Source of the DNA: Symbiodinium natans
Taxonomy: Eukaryota; Sar; Dinophyceae; Suessiales; Symbiodiniaceae
NCBI GenBank assembly: GCA_905221605.1
Contig: CAJNDS010002124.1
Span: 1 to 64,000 of the forward strand
Length of the DNA: 64,000 bases
Reading direction: 5' to 3'
The notes under the pieces: model-generated
Database searches by the model: none
The model's input: the letters and a program-made list of their open reading frames with translations, nothing else
Told to the model about the DNA's origin: nothing
Part shown: one piece after another, positions 10,712 through 22,449 of the stretch
Position numbering within the stretch: the stretch's first letter is position 1
Layout of the letters: the number at the start of each line of letters is the position of its first letter
Program-made: the position numbers and the translations under genes

Positions 10712-13700
10712 GGCACGTGTCTTCCTCATAAACACCTTCCAGAGGGAGGAACCCTGTGTACCTCTTGCAGCTTGCATGCGAACCCACTTGAGACATCTTG
10801 AGATGCCTGTGTCGCGCTTTAACATGGCACGCAAGGGCAAGGGCACTTGACTGCCGACTTGTCAGCTGTCGATCTTCGCTGATACTGCATCTTGTACGAC
10901 CTCTGCAGGCAGCAAGAAAATGCCGAGATGCGAATAGACAACTCTGCATGGCCTTGACAGGACATGTTGGGACCCGCACGGGCCATACTGAATGTTTCCT
11001 GCAACAACAGGAGGATTGGCCGCGCCTCGGAAGAGAGGCACAGTTCCAACGTGTTCCAAACTGCAATTCCAAGTCTCGAGACCTGATGTGACTAGGCTAG
11101 GCCGAGGTGATGGCTGGTCATCTGAGGACGGGAAATGTTCGGCATGTATTGCCCCTGCATTGCCAGTGGCGGGCCTCGCTGGCCAGTCCGGTCTCTCCGA
11201 AACACTGTCGCAGGAAGAGGAAACGGATGGAAACGGGGTAAGCTTGCTGCACATGCTGCAAATGACAAAAAACAGATGAGTCCCGTGCCTTGCGTCGGAG
11301 CTGGTGGCATCTGAAAGCTGGAGGGGCCTGGAGTGGCATGGTCCACGGGAAGATGTCACAGTAGGTCACACGAAAAACGCAACACAAACATGTTACCACC
11401 ACCTCAATTGCAGAGCTCAGAATCTTAGAACCTACTTGGACAAGAGCGATTTGAAAGAAACAGCCTGAGCATGCTTGAGCAGCAGCCCTGATTTGCAGCC
11501 CTGATTTGCAGCCCTGCCTTGTTGGCATTCAATTTCTGTACATTTCGATTGTGTGCAGTCAAGGCATTGCCGGCTTTGCACAAGTCTGAACAAGCTCGAA
11601 TTCTCTCTGTGTACGCACTGGTGGCATTAGCAGCAATGGCTTTGGCTTGGGTTGGCCCCACAAACAAATGGAAGAAACAAAACAATGCAAGTGGAATACT
11701 CAGTGCTCAAACCACAAAGAGCATCACAGACCTCGAACAAAACCAATCCCAGCTAGGCTCACTCCAGTCAAAAGCCAAAGAAAAATCACTTAATCAAATG
11801 GCTACCAAAAAACACTTCGAATTTGGGCTCCAAGAGCTGAGCCCCTCCAACGACATCAGAGGCCAGCCCCAAGCAGTCAAGCTGGTACAGAAATGTGCTC
11901 TGGCACAATGATCTTCATAGGCGACCGATTGATATACCTTTCCTCATATGCTCGACACTTCACATCGCCAACACTGCATGTCATGGCATGTCATCAATTC
12001 AAGGTGCTTGGTCGGCACCGGTTTCTTCTTGCCTGACAAAAGCTGGAAAGGGCTGGAAAGTGCTTCAGACACTGAGCAAACCGAAGCTGAACTCCAAGCA
12101 TTCTTGGCAGATTGCAAAACAGAGAAGCGGGCGCACCGATCTCACAGCAATGAACAATTTAACTTCTGCAAGTGGCTCATGGGCTCCACTGGCGACCCCA
12201 GAGGACCAGGCGACGTCAGGCTCGGGAGAACCATGCCTGCGGCACGGACGCAACAAAGTTGGCACTCACTTGAAACCTCTGAATGCCATGACCGTTTTTA
12301 GCCCAGAAGCCGACCAAAAAAAACATCCATGCTTTCCATTCATAAGGCCTGGCGAGAACGCAAAGCCTCCTCCCTTCCTTGGCTCACAAGTCTGATAAAG
12401 GAGACAACTCTTCAAAGACATTATGTGTGCCAGAGGCAGGGATACGTAGTCGGAACTTCAAAATGGATACAATTTACAACTGTAACAAACGCACTGCCAA
12501 ACAGGGCCAAGAAACGCAGGGCTGCTACTTCCAGGATTTCCGGTTGAACCCAGAGGTGATAAGTTTGCCACAATGCATCTTTTGGCCTGCCGACAGCACA
12601 TGTTCCGAGATCGTTGAACCCATGTCATGCTCCCATGTCATGCTCCCATCTTTGGAACAGCGGGATAACTACTCCTTCTCCCCAGTCTCAAGCACCAAAG
12701 GCTCGAGGAAAGCAAATGGCATGGCCTCTGGACATCAGCTTTTGAACCACAGCAACCGCAACAACCTCAAGAAAGGGCATTAAGTGTTCCACTGCTGCAA
12801 AGAAGCCGCCACGGACTGTTCAAACGGCCTTTGTAGCTGCAAGCCTTTGGTCGAGTCGACATGTCTAGTCCTAGACTGACCTACGTGTACAAAAATGTGT
12901 GTACACATGAGAGCGCACTGAGAGGTACCGGAGAAAAATTCAACAAAAAAGTGCCGCTGAAAGTCCTGCCGAAGGATCAGCCAACACGTTGGTGAGATCA
13001 CCACCAAGGTGTCGAAGCGCCTCACGAGACTCTTAGACTCTCCCAGACATGCCATGCCTGGGCCACCTGATGCCATCTTCACATCAGGATTCCTGAATCA
13101 GGATTGAAGCAATGCAAGAACCACCGAGGGCCGCACCATGTCCGCCATGGTCAAAGTCTCGCCTTCCTTGCAACAAGCAATGGCTTGCCTCCTTTCTTGT
13201 ATTTCTTGCTGAAACCCTTAGCCACAAACGTTAGGGCCCATCAGGCGTAGTACCAGCGATGCAGCCACCAAATCTGATGCAGAGGCAGCCAAAAAGAATC
13301 GAACTTAGATTTGGCCAGAATCGTTGCCATTCGCAGCTCCATTCCAACAGATTTGTTCGGCGTCTGTCATGGGCGCGTCAGATGGCACCATTGTCTCCGA
13401 AACCTTTGTGCGAAGCTTTGGAACTCCAAAGCTGTGGCACGTGTCTGGCTGTGGGACGAGGCACGTCTGGCGGCAGGTTGCGTGCGGCAGACATGGGGTG
13501 CCAGTGCGCTGCCATCAGCGAGTTTGCGACAGTTTTTCTTGCAGAAGACAGAGGCACATCGCCATGAATCCCAACATATCCCAACCAAGTACAGCTAACT
13601 TCCGTAGCCTACCGCAGACGTGCCGAGTGTCTAACTTCATCACTGTGCATACCTGGACGTACAAAGCTGGCCATGCTCTGCATGCATGGGAACTCTAAAG

Positions 13701-16700
13701 GACCTTCGGTTTGCTGAGAGCAGGTAGCGATGTAAATTGGAAATGCATTGCACTAAAGATGAAGCATACTGCTAACAACAAAGTTCCAGCTGAGGCCTGC
13801 CATGGCGGGCATCGAGCTCATGTTCGGCATGGAGTTCATCGGCCCTTCCATCTGAAAGATCTCTTCCGAAACAATGGACACACACAGGTAGACACACTGC
13901 CACTTTCTCTCGAGGATCGTCTCTTGATGGAAACCGGCTTGCAGTCAAAATACAAAATCGACATAACTTCTACATGAGTTCTATGCCAGTGAGAACACAA
14001 TACATAAGCTTCCCATGAAGTTCCAAGCAGGGACAGGAAGGCTGGGGTGTTGCAGTACCGACTTGCCTGGTTGAAAACCGCTTTGCATGGAAGCAGCAGA
14101 CATGGGTGGTCCACCCAGCGGAGCTCCTGAAGTGCAACAATGAAATATCACCATCGCACCACTACTGCATGACCGGGCATAAGAATTGCAGCGAAGAAAG
14201 CCCGAGAATGTGATCAACACGACAACACGAGGCATCATTTCCATCTTTATTGCCAGAACTACGTACCGCCAGCAAAGTGGATAGCTGACCTCACGTAGAT
14301 CCTGCAATCATGAAGCCATGACATCGAATGGTGAAAATGAGAAATTGAAAACCACAAGAACGCAGGCCAGTTGGCAAGAAAGTTTTGTTGGAGTGGGTTC
14401 TTGTGCCGTTCGTCTAGCCGTGGGCATCAACAACCCCGACAACCCACTGAGCAAAGCCGAAGTCTGGCAAGCAAAAGTACACAATGTGAAGCAACTGGCC
14501 ACACACGCTGCTTAGGTCTGGCTTCTAGAGCTGATAAAACGGTAACCACTATGCCACCAAGAGTAAAGAATCAATCAAACATCTGTTTGATCATGAGGAA
14601 TGGAGAACATAAATCAGCGCATCACTACCAACCTGGGATCTAACATTGATATGGTTGCATGCCGCTTCTTCAACCCGCACACTGTATACTCACATGTTGG
14701 AGTCGTGACTTCCTCTCTCAAGGGATCAAGCTTGTAGTGCTGCACAGATTCAAGAATATTCTACAGAAATCTTTCAGAAATGCCTATACTTCGTTTCGTC
14801 AAAATGAAAACTTGTCTACATCTGTTCAGGGGACGCTGAATTGAGACTCGTCTGCTGATTTTGCTGTTCCGCAGATGTGAATCATAAAACATCTGTGAGG
14901 TTGCAGATGTTTGCGGCTCAGGATATCCATCCAAAACGTAAAGCAGTATTCAGGACATAAACACGAGTTCCACGTGACCACAAACCTGATGCAAGTCGCT
15001 CCTCCTGGCATTCCCGTCCTGGGAGCAGAACATCCAGCTCATGACGTTCCAGCATGAATAAACCCGAATGAAGAACTGAGACTGGTAATTGCAAACATCT
15101 CAGACCAAGTCCCTGGTATTGAAGTTCGTGGAACAGTTGCCTCGCAGCACATGCATAGAAAACCATGTTCAAGTTGTATCATTGATGGGGCTCGGAAAAA
15201 TGTCGATCCGAGGCAAACCCGACAATCATGTGAGTCATACACGACTCTACTTGTTGCCACCTATTCTTGGACTTGTACTTCACTTACACGTGACCCATTC
15301 AAGAATGCCGAAGCTGAACCAGGTTGTTACAAAAGCCTTCGTTTTCGCATGTTAGAGGCAAACAAAATGTGCATGCACAGATCACAAGATGAAGTTCCAG
15401 ACCCATCCAGGCCAAAAGAAAGCCAATCACATAGTCTCAAGAGAAGGAACAACCAATGCTTAGCTGCGGGAGTTTCAGCAACCCTTAGATCTCGGACGCC
15501 GGCAGATCCAGGGACGTTAGTCATTGGCGGCATCATCGAGCCCTGTCCATCCACACATGTCGGACCATGCCCACATCACCCGAGCAAAGCTGCTACTTTG
15601 GAAGAATGGCCTGTGGCCCGCCAGCTTGAGGCGGCATCTGCACTCAAGCACACATCATGACTCCGTTTATACAAAAAGGACGACATTGTGACACACAATC
15701 CGTGCGCAGAAAACGCCCTCAGCTGTAAGCCACGCACACTTTGGAATCCTTGTGGAGGCAAGCCACCCATGCTCATGTTGCCACTGGTTGGCCTGACGCA
15801 CAATTTGTTGAGGCTGTTGCGTCAGTGCACATTCACGTCTCGGTTCCGATCGTTGCTTTGCTCAAAACGTGTGTGAACAAGTCCAAGGGTTCCACGGCAT
15901 CATCGGCGGCATCGACTGCATGGTGGCAACTGGCATGACACACGTCAAAGAGCAAAAGTGCATATGACAGTCTCATATCCACGAATACCACAAACACAAC
16001 ACGCACTTGAGCGAGCAGAGATGGGAAAATTCATGCCGAGCGGCCTCACTGCCACAGCATGCAACACGGGAAGCACTCAACCTTCTTTTGAGCCAAACAA
16101 ATACATGACACCCCACTTAGAACAGTGGTTTAAAACATGCACTTGTAGTAGGACCGCGGGTGCCCCAAATATTCAGAACACCGCACATTCACACGTGTTT
16201 CCACCTATCTAAAAAATGGAGCCCATCAAAGATTCGAGATATGTTAAAACCCCTAAACACAGCCAGCGACATGCGTACAGGTCAAACGTGTGCATGGGAA
16301 CACGACCTGCGATTCCGCCAGCCCTTGGCTGCAAAGAAAAAGTGACCATTTTCGTCCTTTTGTACTACATAGTAGCTCTGCTGCACCGATCCTGATTGTT
16401 CAGTGTTTCGGACGAAGCGGCGCAGCTGGGTGCCAACCTTGACCGACGCTGGCGAAAACGCAAAGCTGGTAGTGTTGTACTGGCTTTTGTGAAAGCAAGG
16501 TTTATAATCACAAAACTTGACAAAATATTCTGTGAACTCGGTTGTTGGGGTCACCAAGAAAAATCACAACTGTCTGTTTTCTGGATGGTTGTTTTTAAGG
16601 GTTTGTGTTTAGGGGTCAAAGGCCAATCAACGGTTTACGGCAGAAGCCTTTTGATGTCAATAACAACCGCTTAGCATGGAAATCATGACCACCACATTCA

Positions 16701-17324
16701 GGCCTGAAAAATCTCGAAAGCTTGGGTCCTTGAGAACTTTGGGCTCCAGGAATCTTAAAGAGCCCGAGTCCGGATCGGGCAGGGGGGAAACAAGGCAAGA
16801 AAGCTTCAGGCCTTAAGGTCCTGAAGGCTAACATCCCTACGTGCCTTGGAAGTTCCCTGCCACCCTCCTAAATTGGAGGTATCCGGGGCATTTCTTTGGA
16901 GGGGTGTTGTTTGGCTTGGGTGAGAGAGTGGCGAGTTTACGGCCTGTTCAAAGTAATCCTTCGATGTGCTTGGTTGTGACATTGGCGGCAAGAAAAGCTG
17001 CTGTAGTGCAGCTGAACTTCGTCGAGCAGTTGGACGAGCTGGTGGCAAAGAAAAGCATGTTCTTAACGCTCTATTCCCCTCTTACGGAGTATCGTCTTAC
17101 GCGCATGCCAACACACGCTTCACCCATCACTGGACATAACACGGTGTTGCCAGTCCTTCCGAAACTTGAGAAAAAAACTTGCACTGAGCCTCAGCAAGAC
17201 CCAAGCCGCGTTGTCTTTCGCACAAAGGCGGGATCCACAATGTCCAGACCATTTCGATTGCCATGCTATCACTTTGTCCATTGCTCTGCTTCGGCCTTCC
17301 GAGTCCGGTCTGAACACAGATCAC

Positions 17325-17760
<436 letters not shown>

Positions 17761-17869
17761 CATCTGAGTAAGTTGAGCACCAGTACATAAGCAGTCCGCA
17801 TACTCGCAGTAGTCTTAGCAGACATGCTATTCCAAGCGCCAAGACGGTTGATGTCCGACTGCTGTGTTA

Positions 17870-18190
17870 CCAAGATCGAAGTTCGCCATTTTTTTTTTGG
17901 ACTGACGCCTCTTTACTACATCAGTAGCGCAGTAGGCCGGTCTTGTTGGGCTCGACATAACAGGTGAAACGAAGTCAGCGCGCTCAAACCACCAACCACA
18001 CCACGCAACCACCCAAGAACCAAAGAAACAGAAGAAACAAAGCAAGCAAGGGCGCTGAACTACTAGGTAACCCCACGCACTCAGTACTCGAAGTCGTCGT
18101 TGAAGTCCCGGCGCAATCATACAGCACAGAGCATGCGGGGAATCGCAAATTGCGACACTGCCAGATTCTCAAAACCACCATCATGTAGCT
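17870..18190 (-). repeat. Interspersed repeat copy 2 with poly(A)-like end
   Basis: Diverged copy of 17325-17760: a T-run at 17890-17899, then CTTTACTACATCAGTAGCGC and AGTAGGCC, a CAACCACC-rich middle without the expansion, CCCACGCACTCAGTACTC, and an end AAAACCACCATCATG. The sequence TAGCGCAGTAGG resembles a tRNA-type A box, but no well-placed B box follows. Confidence 0.55.
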
Positions 18191-18340
18191 ACTGGTGCGA
18201 CATCATTCGAATCGAACCGAGGTCATCACTCGATGGTCAGGATCACGTACCCATCGTCAAGGACAGATAACAGACCCGCAGTGGCAAAGGGATGTTACAG
18301 GTCAGACTCCCCAAAGGAGAGGAAAGACGTGCGTATGCCC

Positions 18341-19810
18341 CATGGTGGTCAGCCAGTGGGGACTTAACAGCAAGAACTATCAAGGCAAGACCGGCCCAGG
18401 GCACTCCATGGTGGTCAGCCAGTGGAGCAGCCCCGAGCCTGGCTTGCAGCTGCGCCCACCTGGATAGATGTCCGCGCACAAGCAAAGTTTCATCAGACGG
18501 CCAGAGGGGAGGCCAAGCCTTCACTGCGTGAGTAGCTACAGCTACCAATTCCACCGTGAGCGTCATGAGCACGTTGCCAAACCCTTAAAAGCACAGAGTT
18601 TAAAGTGACGACCGAAGACCCCCAGTCAAGACATCGCACACAAGGCCACACAGCTTTTGCGTTGGCCTGCGCATCAGTCTGCATCAGGTCCCTCCAAACC
18701 CTAACCCACGAGGTACGTCGGTAAGGAGATGGGAGGGCTCACATCACGTTTGCGTGCCGAAGCGCAAGGATCTCCATGGTAAAACTGCTTTGATCCAATC
18801 AGAGCCATCAGGTCACAGCCAAGCAAGCGGCGAAACAGCTGTGCCGCCTGCGAAGCACAGACGAGGATGACCCTCTTGAAGGCCAGGTTAGTGCACAGGT
18901 GCTCAATGGCTCCCTGCCATGGCAGTGGGTGTGTATTCTCCACATAGAAGTGCCCACAGTCTGGAAGAAAGCACCGCAGTATTGGTCTTTCCAGAGTCGG
19001 CACTCAGCCGAGATGTTACAGAAGGGCGGGTCACATTGCCGTGACAGCACGTGAATCACGTGTCGTCTCGTCCAGCGATGAGCAGCGGGGCAACCAGGGT
19101 TGGCGGTTGTTGGGTCTCAAGGCCGAAGGGTTCACGTAAGGCCATAGCACAGAAATGGAGCAACCGACCCGGCTGACGGGGGCAGAGGAGAGGAAGACTG
19201 GGCAGTCTTACCTTGGACATAACACGATGAACAATCAAGGCAAGACAGCCCAGAGTACTCCATGGAGGTCAGCCAGTGGAGCAGCCCCGAGCGAGAGGCT
19301 CTCCGCTCCATTAGACTTACCGCAGCGCCCACCCAGAAGGGTGTCCCCGTCCCGACAAGTTGCATCAACCAGCCAGAAGGAGGTCAATGCGCATCAGTAG
19401 CAACCGATTCCACTGGGAAAAACACCAAATCGAAGTTCGCCAGTGTCGACCCCTCCCATCTGGAGGTTGGCTATTTTGCCGCATGGTGATCAGCCAACCC
19501 CACTGGGTGATCACCATGGTAAAGAAGATTTGGTACGGCGAACACATTGTGCCTCCACGCTGCACTGTGCAGTGGCTCAGGCCAAACGCAGAAGACCCTG
19601 TCTCAGAGCAGTGCAGTCGATGTTTGACTGTGGTCATAACCGAAGCAGCGGTAAACAACCAGTGCCGACCCTCCCGCAGGAAGAGTAGGCCAGTTGCCCA
19701 TGGTGATCAGCCAGTAGGTCTTACGAAACACAGCCTCCTGTACAAGGCAGAGAGGCGCACGGTGTTTGCCGGACCAAATGTTCTTGCTCCATGGTGATCA
19801 GCCAGTAGGG
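18341..19810 (+). repeat. Dispersed 20-bp repeat, six copies
   Basis: The core CATGGTGRTCAGCCAGTRGG occurs at 18341, 18407, 19261, 19482 (right half altered), 19699 and 19790. The copies at 18407 and 19261 share about 60 bp, including AATCAAGGCAAGAC-like sequence upstream and GAGCAGCCCCGAGC downstream. At 19482-19519 the core is followed by its own reverse complement, giving a hairpin. No protein motif accompanies them. Confidence 0.7.
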
Positions 19811-20049
19811 CTATCCCAGAGTAGCCAAGGACCACTGATTTCCAACAGACATAGTGCCTTAAGAGGGAGCACTGACGACATTTGCCGCGGCCAAAAACCT
19901 CCTCTTCGAAGTCCATGTCTTCATCACAGCCAGCTTGAAGAACTGCGTGAAGGTGACTAGTGATGCAGTCAAGCCAGTACTTCTGGCGGAACGCAGCTCG
20001 TGACTCCAAGCCCTTCGAATGAAGTGTCCAGGCCTGCATATATCCAAGT

Positions 20050-21480
20050 TAATGAAGCTCGAACACGCCCTTCTCGAGAAAAGACGAAGAGGCCTGGCCG
20101 GAGTTTGCAGATCTCATCACGTTCACAGTCCACCAGAAGTGGGCTTCAACGCAAGAGAGATTGCAAAGTGTGTGGCAAAGTGAAAACCCATGGGTTTGTA
20201 AAAGCCCGACTGCTGGAGGTAGACGTTTACACACTTGTCGGACTTAAGATCTTGCACATCGCCTGGCGACTGGACTCTCGCCGCAGACGGTGCAGTGGTC
20301 GAAAAACATCCAACACAGTGGTCTTAAACCTTCTACCTGCATGCAGGGATTTGGAAAATTCTTGGAAGTTGGAAATCACCGGCGCTAAAAATTTCCGGAA
20401 TTTTCAAGATTCTCTGGATTTCGAGTTTGAGAGTTTTGCGGTTTAGGGTTATGGAGTTATTAGAAATTGCACAGGGTTTCAATTTGGACTTGTAGAAGCA
20501 AACGCGGCGTGTTAGGCTTTCATGAGCCTTTCTGGTATTCACTCCACTGCTTTTCATTGCTCAAATGAAAATTGCGAATTGACATCCCGAAGGTTCCCTG
20601 TTCCCAGACTTAAGTCTTTGCACGTAGAACCACAGTCTCTGCTCCAAATCAGACGGACTTCAGCCAATCACTTGAAGAAACTCCAACCCTGTCAAGAGTC
20701 CGTAGTAAAGGCATTCTGAGAGGTAGATGGTGGGTGACAGGAGAGCGGTAAACCTGGCATGCGATTCCAAGAGTGGAACGGTTAGACTCAGATATGAGTT
20801 AGGGTCTTAAGGTGTGATGGGTGAACAAGGCTGTGGAACAAGAGTGAGGAAGATGAATGGTGCGGTTTCAGGGGTCTTAAGCACATAGGCAAGACTGACA
20901 GGTGGGATGGGTTCCAGAGAGTTGTGTTTTCATGGGTGTTCCAAGAGAGCTTAGGGACAAGTGCTGAAACTGTGCACTGTTAAAGCAACCATTAATAGAA
21001 GCTGGAGATGGTTGTTGGAGTTGGAAGCGGGGTGGTTTGGACTTGCTTGCCTAGCGCAAATCAATCCAAAAAACAGAACCCCATTGTTTCTTATCTTCTT
21101 ACCCGTGGTTTTTTTCTTTTCCGAATCTTTCCCTTCACTTACAGTCCGCCATCCAAACCCAAGAAACCACACACGCAAGCCGTCGGCAAGAAGTGAAAAG
21201 AAGAGTGTCCGCACTTTTTTCTTCTGGTGGTTCCGATAATGACAAGCTTCTTAAGTTAGCCTTGAACGCTGCTTCTATGGTGGGTTTTGTCGTGTTTGGG
21301 GTTTCGTTTCTGGCTTTTGCTGTAATGGTTTGGATTTTTGGGGTGTGGTAGGGGTGGGTGGTTTTGGGGTGCTGAGAGGCTGGGGCTGCAACCTTGCGTC
21401 GGTTCTCGGTTTAGATTTCTGCCCCCCCAAAAAAGCACCAATTAGAAATCTCTCGGGCTCGCAAAAAACACTCGTATGGG
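20050..21480. other. No gene recognised
   Basis: No conserved frame, RNA gene or large repeat is apparent. The segment 20340-20420 is rich in TTGGAA/GGAATT words. 21256-21480 is a G- and T-rich tract that opens a Pro-Gln-Lys frame on the minus strand, interpreted as low complexity. Confidence 0.4.
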
Positions 21481-21489
21481 AGACCGCTC

Positions 21490-22440
21490 CCAAAAGCTCT
21501 AATTAAATATCATCATTCCAGAAGATGCCGCGGAGAGACCAAACGAAAATATCAGAACCTCCTTGCTTCTCAGATATCTATATAGAGATCTCGAATATAT
21601 TTGGCCTTTGTGTTTGTCCATACTTCTTCGCGACTTTAGTGTATGTCTTTTTCCATTCAGTAAACGAATATGCCTTCGATGGAATCGACGGGTCCCCTCT
21701 AGTATTTATAGGTTCTATTATTGACATCTTATAGATTTCATCGAAGAGTTTTTCGGCTTCGGGCATGTGGTAGAGGGTCGTTAACCGTTAACGATACATA
21801 TATTTTGATAAGAATATTATGCTCCTACCCTTTTCTCTCTCTTAATAAAAATATGTTATGGGACTATAAGTATTTTATTTAGTATTATGGACTTCATTAT
21901 ATTGAAATGATAATGTTATAATGGATCTTTTACTTATAACATTAAAGGAAGAAAGATGAACACTCGTGAGTTTTCTTCTAGAATTCGTGCGATTGACTTA
22001 GAATTCTATCGTTAAATTCATGCATATCGTTCATTTCGTTGTGTTAATGTATTAATGGGCACACGCAGACTAGCAAACTTAGAAATTAGTCATATGGTTC
22101 TCGGTTCTAGGTTGTTCCGGGGGTTCCAAGTTTCTGATTAGTTTGACATTGTCTTGCTGTTGCAACATGTCATTTTTTGAACAGAATATATTTAAATGAA
22201 TACGTTTGTGTATATATGCATACATACATGCATGCATACATACATACGCAGAGTATAGAATTTTCACAAAATACTATACGTATGATAAATTATTACATAA
22301 ATATATACACATGCATGTATAAATATATATGTGATATAGGTACATATGTAGAATATTGCGTATGTACTAGATAATATTGAATTATTTGATGATGAGAGCA
22401 AAGAACTGATCACTCATCATCTGTATTGCATATATCCTAT
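21490..22440. other. AT-rich island with protein-like short frames
   Basis: Composition changes abruptly from GC-balanced to strongly AT-rich (runs such as AATAAAAATATG), then back near 22.45 kb. A minus-strand frame (21766-21578) encodes 62 residues starting MPEAEKLFDEIYK, with well-mixed composition and AT-ending codons. If one TAG is skipped it continues 24 codons to a TAA. On the + strand, ATG at 21956 is preceded by AAGGAAGAA and starts MNTREFSSRIRAIDLEFYR; after a single TAA the frame stays open 40 more codons. I do not recognise either product. Near 22200-22260 lies a CATACATACATG-type repeat. Confidence 0.4.
21578..21766 (-). CDS. Short unidentified protein-like frame in AT-rich island
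   Basis: A 62-codon frame: MPEAEKLFDEIYK at the start, SFTEWKKTYTKVAKKYGQ in the middle, NIFEISI at the end. It has mixed charge and no repeats, and its codons end mostly in A or T, unlike the host genes here. An in-frame stop precedes the ATG by seven codons. No RNA or homology support is available; it could be a fragment of a foreign, organellar or viral gene. Confidence 0.35.
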   Translation of the reverse strand: MPEAEKLFDEIYKMSIIEPINTRGDPSIPSKAYSFTEWKKTYTKVAKKYGQTQRPNIFEISI

Positions 22441-22449
22441 AATCTACAA

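Larger units (their letters stand above)
8700..17300. other. Long stretch without recognisable genes
   Basis: No conserved protein motif, RNA gene or transposon core could be recognised in either strand. Open frames are short and show no coding signature I trust; the most protein-like are 11519-11911 and 12379-12783 on the + strand. Small repeats occur: a TGC tract (9551-9589), three copies of CTGAGACACA near 10675-10711, and GCAGCCCTGATTT repeats near 11488-11516. Confidence 0.5.

Noticed and set aside
17923-17960. tRNA gene
   Set aside because: An A-box-like word is present, but no correctly spaced B box, cloverleaf or anticodon arm could be drawn.
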